Shown here one piece after another: positions 10,225 through 21,419 of a DNA stretch of 64,000 nt. The number at the start of each line of letters is the position of its first letter. The first letter of the stretch is position 1. The notes beneath the pieces were generated by a model, which saw only the letters and a list, made by a program, of their open reading frames with translations, did no database searches and had not been told where the DNA came from. The position numbers and the translations under genes are program-made. The stretch spans positions 50,890,796-50,954,795 of the forward strand of contig OX485807.1 of the NCBI GenBank assembly GCA_950295325.1. Direction: 5' to 3'. The stretch comes from Polytrichum commune. Taxonomy: Eukaryota > Streptophyta > Polytrichopsida > Polytrichales > Polytrichaceae.

Positions 10225-11036
10225 GTTCGGAGCATAGCGTCGCAGCTCCCCACCGATCCTCTCCGAGGAGTGTGGAGGACAGCGCGGTGGTCCCCCCGAT
10301 TTTGCCCTCGCCACCTTCGCCTCCCAAGACCCGGTTCCTGGTGCTAGACCTCAACGGGGTCCTTGTCCAGTGCGTGCATTGTCCGAGGGTCCCCACGGTG
10401 CCTTTCTGCAAGCCCGAGGACGCCAACTACGATGGTCCCCCCGCGTACATCAAAAGCAAGCTAGTGTACCTCCGCCCGTGGCTTCGGCGCTTCCTGCAGG
10501 TCGCCCTATCCAAATGGTGGGTGATCGTGTGGAGCTCCATGAAGTCCGAGAACACCCAGGCCGTCGTGGAGTTCATCTTCAAGGGACTCCAACCCCCGTG
10601 CTTGGTCCTAGGACAGGACTCTTGTAGAACGTTATACACCCCCGAGGGCAGGGTTGTGAAAAAGCCCAACAACCCCGCCGTAAACCAATTTCTTAAGGTC
10701 TTGAAGCCAGTCGTATGGGACCAGCGTCCGACCATGGTCGGCTGTCCCTACGACGTTCGCCCCACCCGTGACAACACGTTGATGGTGGACGACAGCGCTT
10801 CCAAAAACATTTTGAACCCGACCTCGAACTTCATAGTTTGCCCCACGTGGACGGTCGAGAAGGTCCGAGACCGCTTTTTGTTAGACCTACTTAAATACAT
10901 TCAAACGCTCGTGGGGAGCGGACTACCCGTGCCCCGGTTCCTTAGTTGTAATCCGATAGGCGAAAGATACATGGATCCGAAGGACTATATGTACAGAGAG
11001 TTGTACGCTCACGCGAAATATAATAAACTCATTTGA
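10225..11036 (+). CDS. FCP1/NIF-like (HAD) phosphatase-like protein
   Basis: This is a single open frame with no in-frame ATG. It probably starts at an exon border near 10225-10233 and ends at TGA 11034-11036. HAD motif I reads FLVLDLNGVLV: the first Asp is kept, but the second Asp of the FCP1 signature (DLDET) is Asn. The usual downstream segment follows (KLVYLRPWLRRFL), then motif II VIVWSSMKSEN, then an acidic motif TLMVDDSASK. This order is that of CTD-phosphatase-like NLI-interacting-factor domains. From general knowledge, plant FCP1-like relatives with DxNG exist, so the Asn need not mean decay, but classical phosphatase activity is doubtful. A partial relative lies at 26957 inside the 9.7-kb transposon. 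The cellular role is unknown. Confidence 0.7.
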
Positions 11037-13326
11037 GATACTACATGGTGTGCCATTGTGTGTGATATATTATGCCTCAATTGTATATCGATTTTCACAT
11101 GCTCCCCCCTCCCCCCCTGTGAGGCCAAACCCCCCACCCTTAAGCGTCCGTAGTCCGAGTAGTGGGTTTGGGCTCACATTCCTCCGCGGTATTGGATTTG
11201 GACTTGGATGAGTCCATAGTGCAAGGTTCACCCTTCAAGTGGTCTTGGATTTAACTGGAATTTCACTTTTAACAACTCAATGTACGATTTCAATACGTAT
11301 GTGGAGAATGCACAAATTAACTATGTTATTTTAACCTCCTTATGCTCGGGTGCTATTTTGTCTTTGTTTGCTTCTAACGTCCATCCGGCTGCTTTAGCTA
11401 CACAAGCCCTTAAGGATATCCCTCTCCTAAATGGAGTCCGTGCCGTTGACTCTATACTACCACTTGAACTATCACTTGTGTATTCCGTATCGCTACTATA
11501 AGAGGTCTCACTTGGTGTCTCCATACCGTACATAAGCCTTTAAGTATTAAGAAATACTTATGTGACTTATGTCAATCTCTCCCTCGCACCTTTGGTCTTT
11601 GCTTCCTTTGTCTTGCCATCGCAAGAGTGCTCCACATTCTCCATTAAGTTGTGCACGTGGTTTATTTTTAAAGAGAGGATGCAAGTGTTAAAAAAAAACA
11701 CTATTCTCTATAGTCAATCTCAAATACATTTACTTGTGAAAGCCACACATAACACTAACTAGCATAATGTAACTAACTACTTGTCTATGAGCTAATTAGG
11801 TAGGCTATCTACTAAGCTCCTTCATGAACCCATCTCTTTACTTTCTAATTACATAAACCTAGCTCCTTCATAAACCCAGCTCCTTCATAAACCCAGCTTC
11901 TTAGCTTCTAACTAAACAAACCCAGCTCCTTCATAAACCCAGCTCCTTCATGAACCCAGCTCCTTAGCTTCTAACTAAACAAACCCAGGTCCTTCATAAA
12001 CCCAGCTCTTTACTTTCTAACTAAACAAACCCAGCTCCTTCATAAACCCAGCTCCTTCATGAACCCACAACTTTGTAGTTGTAATCCCCAACTACCTCAC
12101 TAATTATTCAAGCCCTTAACTAATCTTCCTACCTAATTTCCCTAATTCTACTAACAACCCCTTTCTAATCACACAATTCTTCTCTAATCCTAAAATCCTA
12201 AAATCCTAGAGAGGAGAGGGGGAGAGAGAATTTCCTAACTTCACTAAGACTAACTAATCCACACAAGTATATTTTTGCACTCATCACAACATCAAGTGCT
12301 CAACTCTTAAACATGGAACTTGCAACCACGTGTATTCAAAACATGAACTTTAAGTACCACAAATTGGAATCATGAATTAACTTTAAAATCCTTCACGTCA
12401 ACACTAATTCTACCAAGAGGTCAAGCCCTCTTCAAGGCTAACAAGCCTTGGCTCTCAAACTAAAAACTAAGCACACACATGTGCTCCAATATGGCTTCCC
12501 ACACCCACACTTATAACTCGTGGGGTGCCTTGGAGCACAAAGGAAAGAGAGGATGAGTGAGGGAAGAATGAGGGATTATATAGTAAGCTTGAGGGGGTGA
12601 GCACCCTCAAGGCTCACGATAAGCCCTTGAGATTTCCTCCTACTTAGTAGGCGCCAATCCTATCTTCTAAGTCTTCCTCCCTCAAATGATCAACAAGGAT
12701 CCTAATTCGAACATTTAACTAGCCTTGGCTTTCTACCTACCACACTTTACCAAACTTGGGATGCTTCAACCCAAACTTAGCCTCCTTCGCTTTCCGCCGC
12801 CATAACTTTCTCCCCTTACTTTCCCAAATCGTCGCTCACCACTTAATTCAAACCACGATGCTTAACTCGTGATTTGATTGGTGCTTTGAGAATTTGCTTA
12901 TCCTCCACCTTGCATTCTTCCTTGGGCCTTCCCCATTAAGTGGCCATGATGAGGTGGTCCACTTGTGCGCTCCATGTGATCCTCCATTCATCCCAATTCG
13001 AATGCACTTGCCTCTTGAGTCACTTTGGTTGTCTCCATCCATTTGTACTAGCCTACTCACTAACTACTCAATCCAAGTTCTCCTTACCTATCCTCATTCA
13101 CTCAAATCCTTCCGAAGGTAAAAACACAATAACAACTCACATCCTAGCCTCTTACAACATGGTACTTCTAAGACTAACATTTCACTCTTTTTATATTTTT
13201 GTGAAGTAACATGCTACTTCAAAGTGCATCAACTAACGTTTCAAGGGTCTAAGACTAAATGTGGGCACCCTTTTGGGCTCACACCCCCTCCCCTTGGGTT
13301 TTGTTTTGTTTCCTTTTTTGCGCCAG
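11037..13326. other. AT-rich stretch with short tandem repeats
   Basis: Nothing recognisable as a gene is seen. It separates the FCP1-like frame from the tail exons. In the 9.7-kb element the corresponding exons are only about 0.1 kb apart, so much of this stretch could be an insertion, but no clean terminal repeats or target duplication were found. Short open frames here (for example 11280-11501 and 12894-13209) show no family features. Confidence 0.5.
11814..12066. repeat. CCCAGCTCCTTCATAAA minisatellite
   Basis: About ten copies of a unit built on ACCCAGCTCCTTCATAAA alternate with TTCTAACTAAACAA segments. Non-coding. Confidence 0.85.
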
Positions 13327-14127
13327 CGTTTGGAGCCCTCGATTGAGATCGTCAGCGAATCAAACTTGGGGAGCTTCTTCTACGAGACCGTCTACGATGC
13401 CGCGTCCACCATCGACTACTCCAAGGAGCCTATCGACGCCGGCGTCGTCGATAGCCCCCCACCCAAGCAAATCTTCCGGCCATCTCCGTCCCCGTCGCCG
13501 CTCAAGGGCATAAATCGCAAATGCGTCCGGACGTCCCCGTCTCGGCCCGGCGGCAGTAGTACACCTCAACGGCGGCTGCGGATGGACGCTCGGCCTACGA
13601 AGAGTGGCACCCTTCCTATTCCTTTGCGGGACGCATTGCCCCTCCTCGCCGACTCCGACGGGAACGCCCCCGGTGACAAGGTGAACCCCCCCCCCCAAAC
13701 ATGGTTAACCGCGCATTACAATCATCCGGCACTTAAAAAATGAACGTGTGACACGTTTGGGTCTTCCTCCCTAAACTAACACGTGTGTTCTTGCATTGAC
13801 GCGTTGCAGGTTGCTCCCACCCGTAAACCTATGCGGGCTAGTGCGTCCGTCGAGTTGGAGCGTTTCTACTCCATGACCAGAAATGCAAGACAGTCCACTT
13901 CATCGTATTCGAATTCTTCGTCGTATAATTCGGGCGGCCGACGGAATCCAAAATGTGTTTTTGATGGCGGTCACCCCAAGAATGGCTATAGTCGCGGGGC
14001 GGAGATTTTCAGGAATGTTGAAGCAATGCGAGCAAAAGAAGCCGCAGCAAAAGAAAAAGAGGCAAAAGAAAAAGAGGCAAAAGAAAAAAAAAAGCAAAAG
14101 AAAATGAAGCAAAAGAAAAAGAGGTAG
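13327..14127 (+). CDS. Two-exon basic-tail reading frame (unknown function)
   Basis: Exon 13327-13680 follows a CCAG acceptor and ends AAG|GTGAAC. Exon 13810-14127 follows TTGCAG. The junction is phase 0, and upstream exons are not resolved. The first exon is acidic and then Pro/Ser/Arg-rich. The second holds SYNSGG and a YSRGAEIFRNVEAM block and ends in a Lys-rich tail of EKEAK repeats (coiled coil or nuclear-type basic tail). The second exon is clearly related to 27367-27735 in the 9.7-kb transposon (shared YNSG, GYS-G-EIF, EA). It may be the 3' end of the ParB/FCP1-like transcription unit or a separate gene. No known family recognised. Confidence 0.5.
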
Positions 14128-14279
14128 TCTCCGAGGCTAGATAGGCCATAGTAGGCGTAGGGTTGTGGGCCATAGGCAAGAACATTTTGGGTCGCACTAT
14201 CCAATGGATGTGTGGTGTTAGCATGCTATGCATTTTACATGCCACACTTTGTATGTTTTTTTTGCAATAATATAAGTGT

Positions 14280-14530
14280 CACATGATTTCCCCTTCCATA
14301 TGGTCTAAGGTTTGGATTGCCCTACCTAAACCATCACAAATATGAGTTTGGAATATTTTGTATGTTATATTATATTGGTTCACATATTTCCCCTTCAATA
14401 TGATCTATGGTTTGGATTGCCCTACCTAAACCATATTCATACAAGTTTTTGTGCGATAATATGAATGTTTTAAGATTTCCCCTTCAACTTGGCCTAAGGT
14501 TTGGATTGCCCACCCTAAACAATCCCAAAT
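14280..14530. repeat. Three copies of a GGTTTGGATTGCCC...CCTAAACC unit
   Basis: A unit of about 95 bp recurs at about 14300, 14395 and 14490. It starts TTTCCCCTTC and contains AAGGTTTGGATTGCC followed by TAAACC, an imperfect inverted repeat. The unit sits just after the tail exon of locus 1. Confidence 0.8.
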
Positions 14531-14636
14531 ATGAGTTATTAATGGGGATCTTGTTCTAAACACCCGCTTCAAAGTGTTCGCATCTTACAACTTTCTCCAA
14601 TATGTGTTCCATTTATCCTTGTTCTTATTTTTGTGA

Positions 14637-14692
14637 ATGTCTCAAAATGCCCAAAAAGTCTCAATTTAACGAATATAGTGTTATAATACCTA
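14637..14692. repeat. Subterminal motif shared with the 9.7-kb transposon
   Basis: The words GTCTCAAAAT, CAAAAAGTCTC and CGAATATAGTGTTATA occur in the same order and spacing as at about 28046-28099, near the right end of the 18793-28499 element. The inverted form of part of it lies near that element's left end (about 18927-18980). This marks locus 1 as the same mobile family or a derivative. Confidence 0.75.
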
Positions 14693-14962
14693 GCTTCCTC
14701 CGAAATTGGATTGAAAGTCAACTCATCATCTTCATGCATTTGAAAAGTTTAGTACATGTTTATCACTTCAACCATCCAATGCTCATTAATAAACAACATC
14801 TTTGAATGAAGCAAGAAAATTTCATAGATTAAATAACACCTACTAACTTAGAAAAAAAATTCCACAACAATCATGCATGATTTGTACACTAGAAAGAACA
14901 TTAGTCATTTTGTGATATGGGTATGGAGTAACAAACAATATCTTACATCACTATTAATTTCA
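14693..14962. other. AT-rich sequence, no gene seen
   Basis: It lies between the subterminal motif and the minus-strand transposase-like frame. No terminal inverted repeat of the CCTGGGTACGC type was found here, so the right end of locus 1 is not located. Confidence 0.5.
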
Positions 14963-15140
14963 TGTTGACTTTTCAACAAATTCATTCAAAGAGTTCCCAT
15001 CAACCGGATCAAGCTCAAAGACATCCCTCTCTACATCAAATGACATAGTCACTGTGCAAATTATGCTATCTATATCAACCCAAATAGAATCTGAGTGGTC
15101 ATATTTGAATTTGAAGTGTCCGGGGACTTTTCTAAAATAA
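14963..15140 (-). CDS. Possible last exon of the transposase-like gene
   Basis: On the minus strand an acceptor ATTTTAG is followed by an acidic open frame of about 59 codons (RKVPGHFKF... ending EFVEKST). It lies directly downstream of the 517-codon frame at 15070-16623. The splice phase to the best donor at 15196/15195 does not fit as read, so the link is tentative. Confidence 0.3.
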
Positions 15141-16623
15141 TTAAGATAGACCATAAAACTAGATCCAACAATATTTGTTTTTTACCTTTGTTTACCTCCC
15201 GATTAAGAAGGTCAATAGGATGCCTGCAACTTCCCCACCTTGTACCTACCTTTCGTCTCATTTTCTGAACTCGTCCTATACACCATGTGCCCCGGTCAAC
15301 TCCATTAAGGACACATGTAGGTTGCAGATTTTTGGAAAGTTTTCCCCTAGTCCTCCTAACAACTGATTTAACTGTAGATGAGATAGTTGTCGTACTTCTC
15401 TGCATAAAATACACTCCACAATCCATCCCAAGAGCCAACAACATTTTTTCTGTAGAAGATGAGGCATTGATATAATCATCAGCATTATTAAAATAGATTG
15501 AATTTTTCACTTTAGTTAGTCTATCCTTAGACAAAAAAGGATTAACATTCAATTGTGATACTAATGTGGACTTATAAATATTATGACCACCATATTCAAC
15601 AAAAGGTATTACCTTATCTATGGGAAGTGCAGTGCTAACTTGAGGCTCCTCCAAGTTCAACATCTCTGACATTGCATTCCGTGTCTCAGATTCTAAAACA
15701 AGTAGATTTGAGGCCCCATCTTCAACAATGTCTACTTCTCCTTCAATATAAGGGTTAGAATTACTATTCACGCTATCATGATCTAGAGCATTCGCTTCAA
15801 GATCAACACGAAGAACCTCACCATCACCATCTTCCCCCCTCAACGGTGTTTTTGCAGGAACATATGCAAAATTTTGCGGGTCAACTTTTTCCAACAACCA
15901 AGGTGTCATAAACCATACCTTATTTGCACAATGAACTAAAGGTGACATGTTCAAAACTCTAAGCACAGATTGGGCTTCTTTCAAACCTTCTTGTAAGGCA
16001 GCTGTGACATCATCATCAGTGGCAATTAATGTGTAATCTGATAAATTGCAAGCAATTTCTCCCTCAACAAGCGGATGTAGGTCAGCCCAAACATTCTTCA
16101 TTTTATTATGGACCCTACCAAATTTCAACCCATTATCCTTGTATTCAGTTGATGTTAAACGATTCAATATGTTTGCAGCATTTACAAGTTGTTGAAAATC
16201 ATATGCTCTTTCATGCCCTTCCATTCCTCCAACCTTAGAAAAAAAAAATTCACATGAATCACTTCCAGTGAGATGGAGGGGAACCGCCAATTCAGGATAT
16301 TTTTCTCGAAAGTGACAAATTAACAACACTACAAAGTGACATGACATTTGAACATCTAAAAAACATTGTTGCGATACAAAATTAATGGCAAGAGTAAGTT
16401 TTTTTGAATTCCCACCAATTGAATGATTTCCAAATTGAAACCATAGTTTCCAAATGCGAAAGAAAAAAGACACTTTAGAAGCTAGAACTATCCTTGACCT
16501 CAAATCAAGACTAGGGGATAAAAAAATATCAATGTAGTTAGAACAAACCTCCAAATACAATTCCGTGCCAAGAGTGCGCTCTTGGTGAACCTCCTTCGAC
16601 ATCCGCATACTAATGTTTTTCAT
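15070..16623 (-). CDS. Transposase-like protein (C-terminal part), family unassigned
   Basis: A 517-codon frame on the minus strand. A GAG|GTAAAC donor at 15196/15195 suggests that only about 476 codons are used. The N-terminal half is helical and hydrophobic, with the pattern of the C-terminal half of RNase H-fold eukaryotic transposases: an arginine/leucine-rich helix, then an Asn-rich helix, then HLTGSDSCEFFFSKVGG, where an acidic residue plus aromatic pair recalls the last catalytic Glu region. The middle is acidic and the end basic (SVVRRTRGKLSK). No catalytic triad could be assigned. It lies just beyond the subterminal motif at 14637, so it may be the transposase of the 8-bp-target-duplication family whose defective copy occupies 18793-28499. 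That link is inference. Confidence 0.4.
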   Translation of the reverse strand: MKNISMRMSKEVHQERTLGTELYLEVCSNYIDIFLSPSLDLRSRIVLASKVSFFFRIWKLWFQFGNHSIGGNSKKLTLAINFVSQQCFLDVQMSCHFVVLLICHFREKYPELAVPLHLTGSDSCEFFFSKVGGMEGHERAYDFQQLVNAANILNRLTSTEYKDNGLKFGRVHNKMKNVWADLHPLVEGEIACNLSDYTLIATDDDVTAALQEGLKEAQSVLRVLNMSPLVHCANKVWFMTPWLLEKVDPQNFAYVPAKTPLRGEDGDGEVLRVDLEANALDHDSVNSNSNPYIEGEVDIVEDGASNLLVLESETRNAMSEMLNLEEPQVSTALPIDKVIPFVEYGGHNIYKSTLVSQLNVNPFLSKDRLTKVKNSIYFNNADDYINASSSTEKMLLALGMDCGVYFMQRSTTTISSTVKSVVRRTRGKLSKNLQPTCVLNGVDRGTWCIGRVQKMRRKVGTRWGSCRHPIDLLNREVNKGKKQILLDLVLWSILIILEKSPDTSNSNMTTQILFGLI

Positions 16624-16907
16624 TCAAATTTGGACAGAATTTACACAATTCTTCATCCAAGTAGTCAAACCCATAATTATTCTATTGGTTCTACTACACA
16701 CATTTGGGGGGATCCAATATCTATAACCCTATTTTTTTTCTACTGATTACTAAAATGGAGGAATTATTCACCGCCCTATTTTATATATAATCGTGTAGGG
16801 GACATATTTCCAAGGCTATGGTAGATCTAACGAAGTTATAAATTTTACCCTCAACGAATTAAATTGACCCTATTTTTTATCTCACGTGGTTTCTAAAATT
16901 CCGCTAG
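16624..16907. other. AT-rich gap between two minus-strand frames
   Basis: Probably intronic if 16908-17276 and the transposase-like frame belong together. Nothing else is seen. Confidence 0.35.
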
Positions 16908-17276
16908 TCACCTCCCCGTGGCGGAGGTTGGGTTCTTCAATAGTTGTAACTCTTTCTTATAAGACTGAATAAATGAATGAGTAGCCTTCGCCTCCAATTC
17001 AGAGTTATAATACTCCGGCAAGTGTGGAGCAATGCTATTGCTCCTGAGAACGGATTCCAAAACAACCTTTCGAAATAGCGGCCCATCACAGTCGCACTCC
17101 AACTCAACTACAATGAGAGAACAAATCTTGGTAGATACTCTAAGGACATCACGACGACCTGGGATCGCCAAATCCCCACTCTCTCTCAATAACGCCAACT
17201 GATCTGACTTTTGTTTCAGAAGGCTCTTCCTTGCTCTACATTGACGCTGGCGTTCTGCAGCATTCTCCCTTGCCAA
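16908..17276 (-). CDS. Unknown 122-aa basic, helical frame
   Basis: It starts at ATG 17276 with a strongly charged helix (ARENAAERQRQCRARKSLLKQK) that resembles a bZIP-like basic stretch. A Leu-rich part and a Cys pair (ECDCDG) follow. It lies upstream of and in the same direction as the transposase-like frame, so it could be an N-terminal exon of that gene. No family is recognised and coding status is uncertain. Confidence 0.35.
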   Translation of the reverse strand: MARENAAERQRQCRARKSLLKQKSDQLALLRESGDLAIPGRRDVLRVSTKICSLIVVELECDCDGPLFRKVVLESVLRSNSIAPHLPEYYNSELEAKATHSFIQSYKKELQLLKNPTSATGR

Positions 17277-18784
17277 CAGAAGAGAAGCAGTAGGTTCAGC
17301 CCTTGACCCTAAGTTTGCTCTCTGGGCAAGTCCAGGCCGTTTAACACCCGACGATGATCTTGAGCTCTACAATTGCCCATCTTGCAAGCACGATGCCACA
17401 CTGGATCCGCCGTTGTCGATTACAAAACCAGCAACCAGTAGACACATCGGTCGGCAAACCGCAAGTCCATCTCGAGCGGCACATGCATCAAAGTCTGAAA
17501 ACCCTAACAAAGAACAACATCCCCATTGTAACTCCTGCATTCGGCCACCACCCGTCAACCCTAACGTCAAAACAGACCGCGGTCCCAGATGGAAACCCTT
17601 AGACCCACGCGGTATCCATTTTTAGCCGACTTGGCCTTAGCCTGGCAATAGCATTGCCAGGACTGCCAAGAATATAGCAGGATCGGTGATGTCACGCGGC
17701 CGTCCACCATTGGCCGAATGACCTTGACAGAGTATGTTAAAGTACTATGGTAGTATATAAAGTATATGCACCCTGCCTTTTGGCATTTATTTTTAAGTTC
17801 GCATATCTGCAAGGAAAAAGCATTTGAGGCACGAAAATGCAGGAAGCCCACGTAGTGTTCTCCATGATGTGCACGGGCAGAAGTGTCTAAACCCAAAAAA
17901 GTTTTGATACCCTATGTTTTAAGCACGTACAAAAAAAACCCCATTATCTTTCATTAACCGGCGAGATGACTGCAAATGTAGGAATTTTTTTACAAAATAT
18001 GATTCATAGATATATATTACACATGTCACAAAAGAGTCATAGAAAAATACAACCCTTAACCCACATAATGAAGTACTTTTGGCCCAAAAATATACTGTGT
18101 GACAGGAAACCACTGGTATATAAATATACTTACCACGGCCAAACCATGAGGAGTTTCTTGATAAAAACTAGATGAGTTATTGCTCATCTATATCTACAAC
18201 CATATTATTACCTTTTATCCCTCAAAGAGATGCTACTTTGAAATCTACACCCAATTGAATGCAACATTCCTCTGAAAATGTACGTTGTGACAACATTTTT
18301 GTACTAGTGTAGCGTGCTTTCACCCTTATAGGACTTGTAAAGAGGTCATATGACTTATTTGGGCCACATCAATAGCAATTTCATTATTGAAGTGTACATC
18401 GAAGGTGAATTATTTCTTTTTTTCCATCCTAGTACCTTGGTTAAGTATCATGTGTCCATACATATATTTTTTATGTCTAATTTTAATACCAAACGTTCGT
18501 TTTTCATGTAGCCATGTTATTGTGTATTGTTGGCCATGTTTGGTGTCGTATGTAAAGCTATATAATTGGTATGCAATACCATTTTAGTTCCATTCGTACA
18601 CAATTGAACGATAATTGTGAGGAAAAAAATTGGAATCATTTCAATTAATTTTTGTTGTCCTTTTCATTCCTTGATCCTAAGGTCAACAATTTTGATGGTA
18701 CCCATGGATGTCTGTTAAGGAATCAAAATGATATCTTAGATACCCCTTTTCCTTGTAAATTAACTTTGTCAGTGTAGTCAATAT
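17277..18784. other. Stretch without a supported gene
   Basis: A short open plus-strand stretch (about 17310-17625) includes LYNCPSCKHDA, which looks like the end of a zinc-binding fold, but nothing upstream supports a gene. The remainder to 18784 is AT-rich with no repeats or motifs noticed. Confidence 0.4.
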
Positions 18785-18792
18785 GAAATATG
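18785..18792. repeat. Left target-site duplication GAAATATG
   Basis: GAAATATG directly precedes the left terminal repeat and is repeated exactly at 28500-28507 after the right terminal repeat. Confidence 0.95.
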
Positions 18793-18929
18793 CCTGGGTA
18801 CGCAACTCCCGTATTATATGGTCCTGATTATAATCACTTATAATGCGTTTTAGTCCAATATTGAGTGATACAATTTGTTTAATGTAGGAAACCCTTGTAG
18901 CCCTTCTAACAAGGAATCCAAAAATGTAA

Positions 18930-20240
18930 TTATATAACACTATATTCGTTAATCGGAGACTTTGGAAAGTCTCAAAATCAAATTCACCCATAGTTTGGGA
19001 TGCCAATATTGTGAGCATACATTATAATGGGAACATTGGGAACATTGGGAAAATGATAGTTCATAAGTTTGTACGCAAAGAATATTCACATTACTAAATA
19101 TAGTAAATTTAAATATCGTGATCAAAACATGAACTTCACATGGAAAATAACAATCAAATCTCCCAAAAAATGGTTTTATGTCATTATAGAGTCTAGGATG
19201 CGCATCCCATATGGAAAGGTCTTATTGAATTAGATGGCATATCCCAAACTTATTTAAAATAAGTTTGAATGTAGCCACAATACAACCAAGTCTATACAAT
19301 GCCCCTATTTTCACACTAATTCCAACCTATGTTATGTCCACCGAAAGATGTATCCACAAACACACCCACCACGATTGTCCCGTCAATATTGTCAGCCGAT
19401 CGGGAAGAGAGTTCACATTCATTATCTAAAGACGATGCATATGTCGACAACACAAAGGCACTATCTACTACATCCACTACCATCACACCTAAAAAACAAC
19501 CATGGAATGGACAACCGCATAACCGATGCTATGCAAATAAGAGTGGACACACTATATGTGAGTATATATGACCTGAAATACATACATTTTCCAACTAAAG
19601 AGACAATAATGACTAGCAAACCAAAGACACGCTCGCATTGTGGACATTAAAAAGTAGGTGTTGGGATACCATTGGAGAACCTCATAAATAAACACGAACA
19701 TGTGTTCCAAAACAATCCATGGTCAGGTGCAAATAATCCTTATTTTTCCATTCCAATAAACATGGGCATCACATGGTGTTATTTATTATCTTTAGAAGGC
19801 GTTGAAATGATTTGTTAAGTAACCATGGACATGGTTCTACATCAATACAAGACATGATTTTCACATATGTTCACGAACGCGCGGTCGTAAAGCACATCCC
19901 ATTTCATGATCAAATGTGCATGGGACAAACAACACATGATGTTAAAGATCACACGATACATATATTCACATTGGTGTCAAAGAACATTATACATGCATAT
20001 GAAAAAAACTGAATGATATGGATTTAAAAAATATTAGTCGCATACACAGTCGACACGATGTATGCCGTCGATTATAGGCCCAAAATACAAAAAAATACGA
20101 CTTGGGATATACGAATGGGCGTTCGTATACCTCCCTATACATATTCCAGGAGGGTATCTTTATGAACGGCCGCGCGTATGTCACATGTTGTATTTTTTAT
20201 GGCAAATAAAATTTAGACTGTAATAATTGTGGTATTTTAC
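18930..20240. other. Left interior of the 9.7-kb element, no gene
   Basis: AT-rich sequence. Short open frames here (for example 19329-19571) lack family features. Degenerate halves of the TTTACGAACG palindrome appear from about 19860 (TTCACGAACGCGCG) and 20110-20170. Confidence 0.5.
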
Positions 20241-20970
20241 GGATGTACTTTCGCAAAACGTATGCCATCATACGGGTATTTGGGGCAATTGGATTGGTAT
20301 ACTCCATACGAATGGCCGTTCCTAAAGCTTTGGTAGGTATCTTTATGAATGCCCATTCGTATATCATCATGACAGACTTGTATCATATATCATCATCATA
20401 TTTGGGTCGATGCATAGATGTGTCTATGTATGGATGTTGTTTGGATATATAGACCATATTCACAGGTGGTATTTACAAACGACCGTTCATAAGGCTTTGG
20501 GTCATATCTTTACGAACGTGCGTTCGTATATCACCATGACATATTATTTGGGTCTATGCATAGATGTATGTCCATCTATGGATGTTCCTAGACACATAGA
20601 CCATACTCATAGGTGGTATTTACGAACGCACGTTCGTATATCACTATGATATATTATTTGGGTCTATGCATAGATGTATGTCTATCTATGGATATTGCTA
20701 GATACATAGACCATACTCACAGGTGATATTTACGAACGCACGTTCGTAAACTCTTAGCCATCACATGTGATTGAATCATTAATACAAATGCGTTCATTTG
20801 TGATTTACGAACGCGCATTTGTAAACTCTCAATCACCATATATGTTTCAACCAATACTACAAATGCGTTGATTTGTGATTTACGAACGTGCGTTTGTAAA
20901 CTCTCAACCATCATCTATGTTTGAACCAATACTACAAATGCATTGATTTGTGATTTGTGATTTATATTTG
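20240..20970. repeat. Tandem units carrying TTTACGAACG palindromes
   Basis: Units of about 125 bp (about 20395, 20525 and 20645) contain ATTTGGGTCTATGCATAGATGTATGTC, CATAGACCATACTCA and one palindrome each (TTTACGAACG, 2 bp, CGTTCGTA). Shorter units of about 85 bp follow (20730-20960), in which TTTACGAACGNNCGTTTGTAAAC alternates with ACAAATGCGTTGATTTGTGA. Several copies are decayed in the right arm (CATTTGTAAA, CGTTTGTAAA). Confidence 0.85.
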
Positions 20971-21375
20971 TACCATAAGTTGGTTGAAGGCTTGAAGCTT
21001 AGAAACATTGGATCTGGATTCGGTTTGCGAAAACCACCTTTGACCAAAAATGTTAGCTAGTCATAAGGACCCGAAAACTCCACTATAGGTTGTAGAAGGT
21101 TACAAATGCCAGCTCTAAGCTTATATTATGGAAACAACATCTAAAAGTTGGCCATTCAGACCAAAAACGTGAGCTCGTAGGTAGTGTCCAAGACATATTT
21201 TTTAGCCTTAAACGGAAGTTTAAGGCGATCATACGTCAAAGGAGTTTTCTAGAGATGCACTAGGTTGGGAGGTGTTTTTGCAAGGCTTGGAAATGACTAG
21301 CAACAAAAGAGTTAATGTAGCAAGGAAGGACTGCAAACACCCATTAACAATGGGCTTTCATATATACGTACTATG
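20971..21375. repeat. Left arm of a nested long inverted repeat
   Basis: About 400 bp whose reverse complement is at about 25527-25921 with only scattered differences. Shared words include AAAACCACCTTTGACC, GGACCCGAAAACTCCACTATAGG, GTAGTGTCCAAGACATA and AACACCCATTAACAATGGG. Together with the palindrome arrays just inside each arm, the structure forms a potential foldback of about 5 kb inside the 9.7-kb element. No target duplication is seen at its outer edges. Confidence 0.9.
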
Positions 21376-21419
21376 CAGCATTTGGTTGCTGCGCAGAAGT
21401 TTACGAAAATGTGGGCCGA

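Noticed and set aside
11037..13326. A LTR retrotransposon inserted between FCP1-like and tail exons
   Set aside because: No LTR pair, target duplication or coding domain could be found.
17310..17625. Zinc-finger (PHD-like) exon suggested by LYNCPSCK
   Set aside because: Only one CPSC pair, no upstream zinc ligands, no splice partners. Likely chance.
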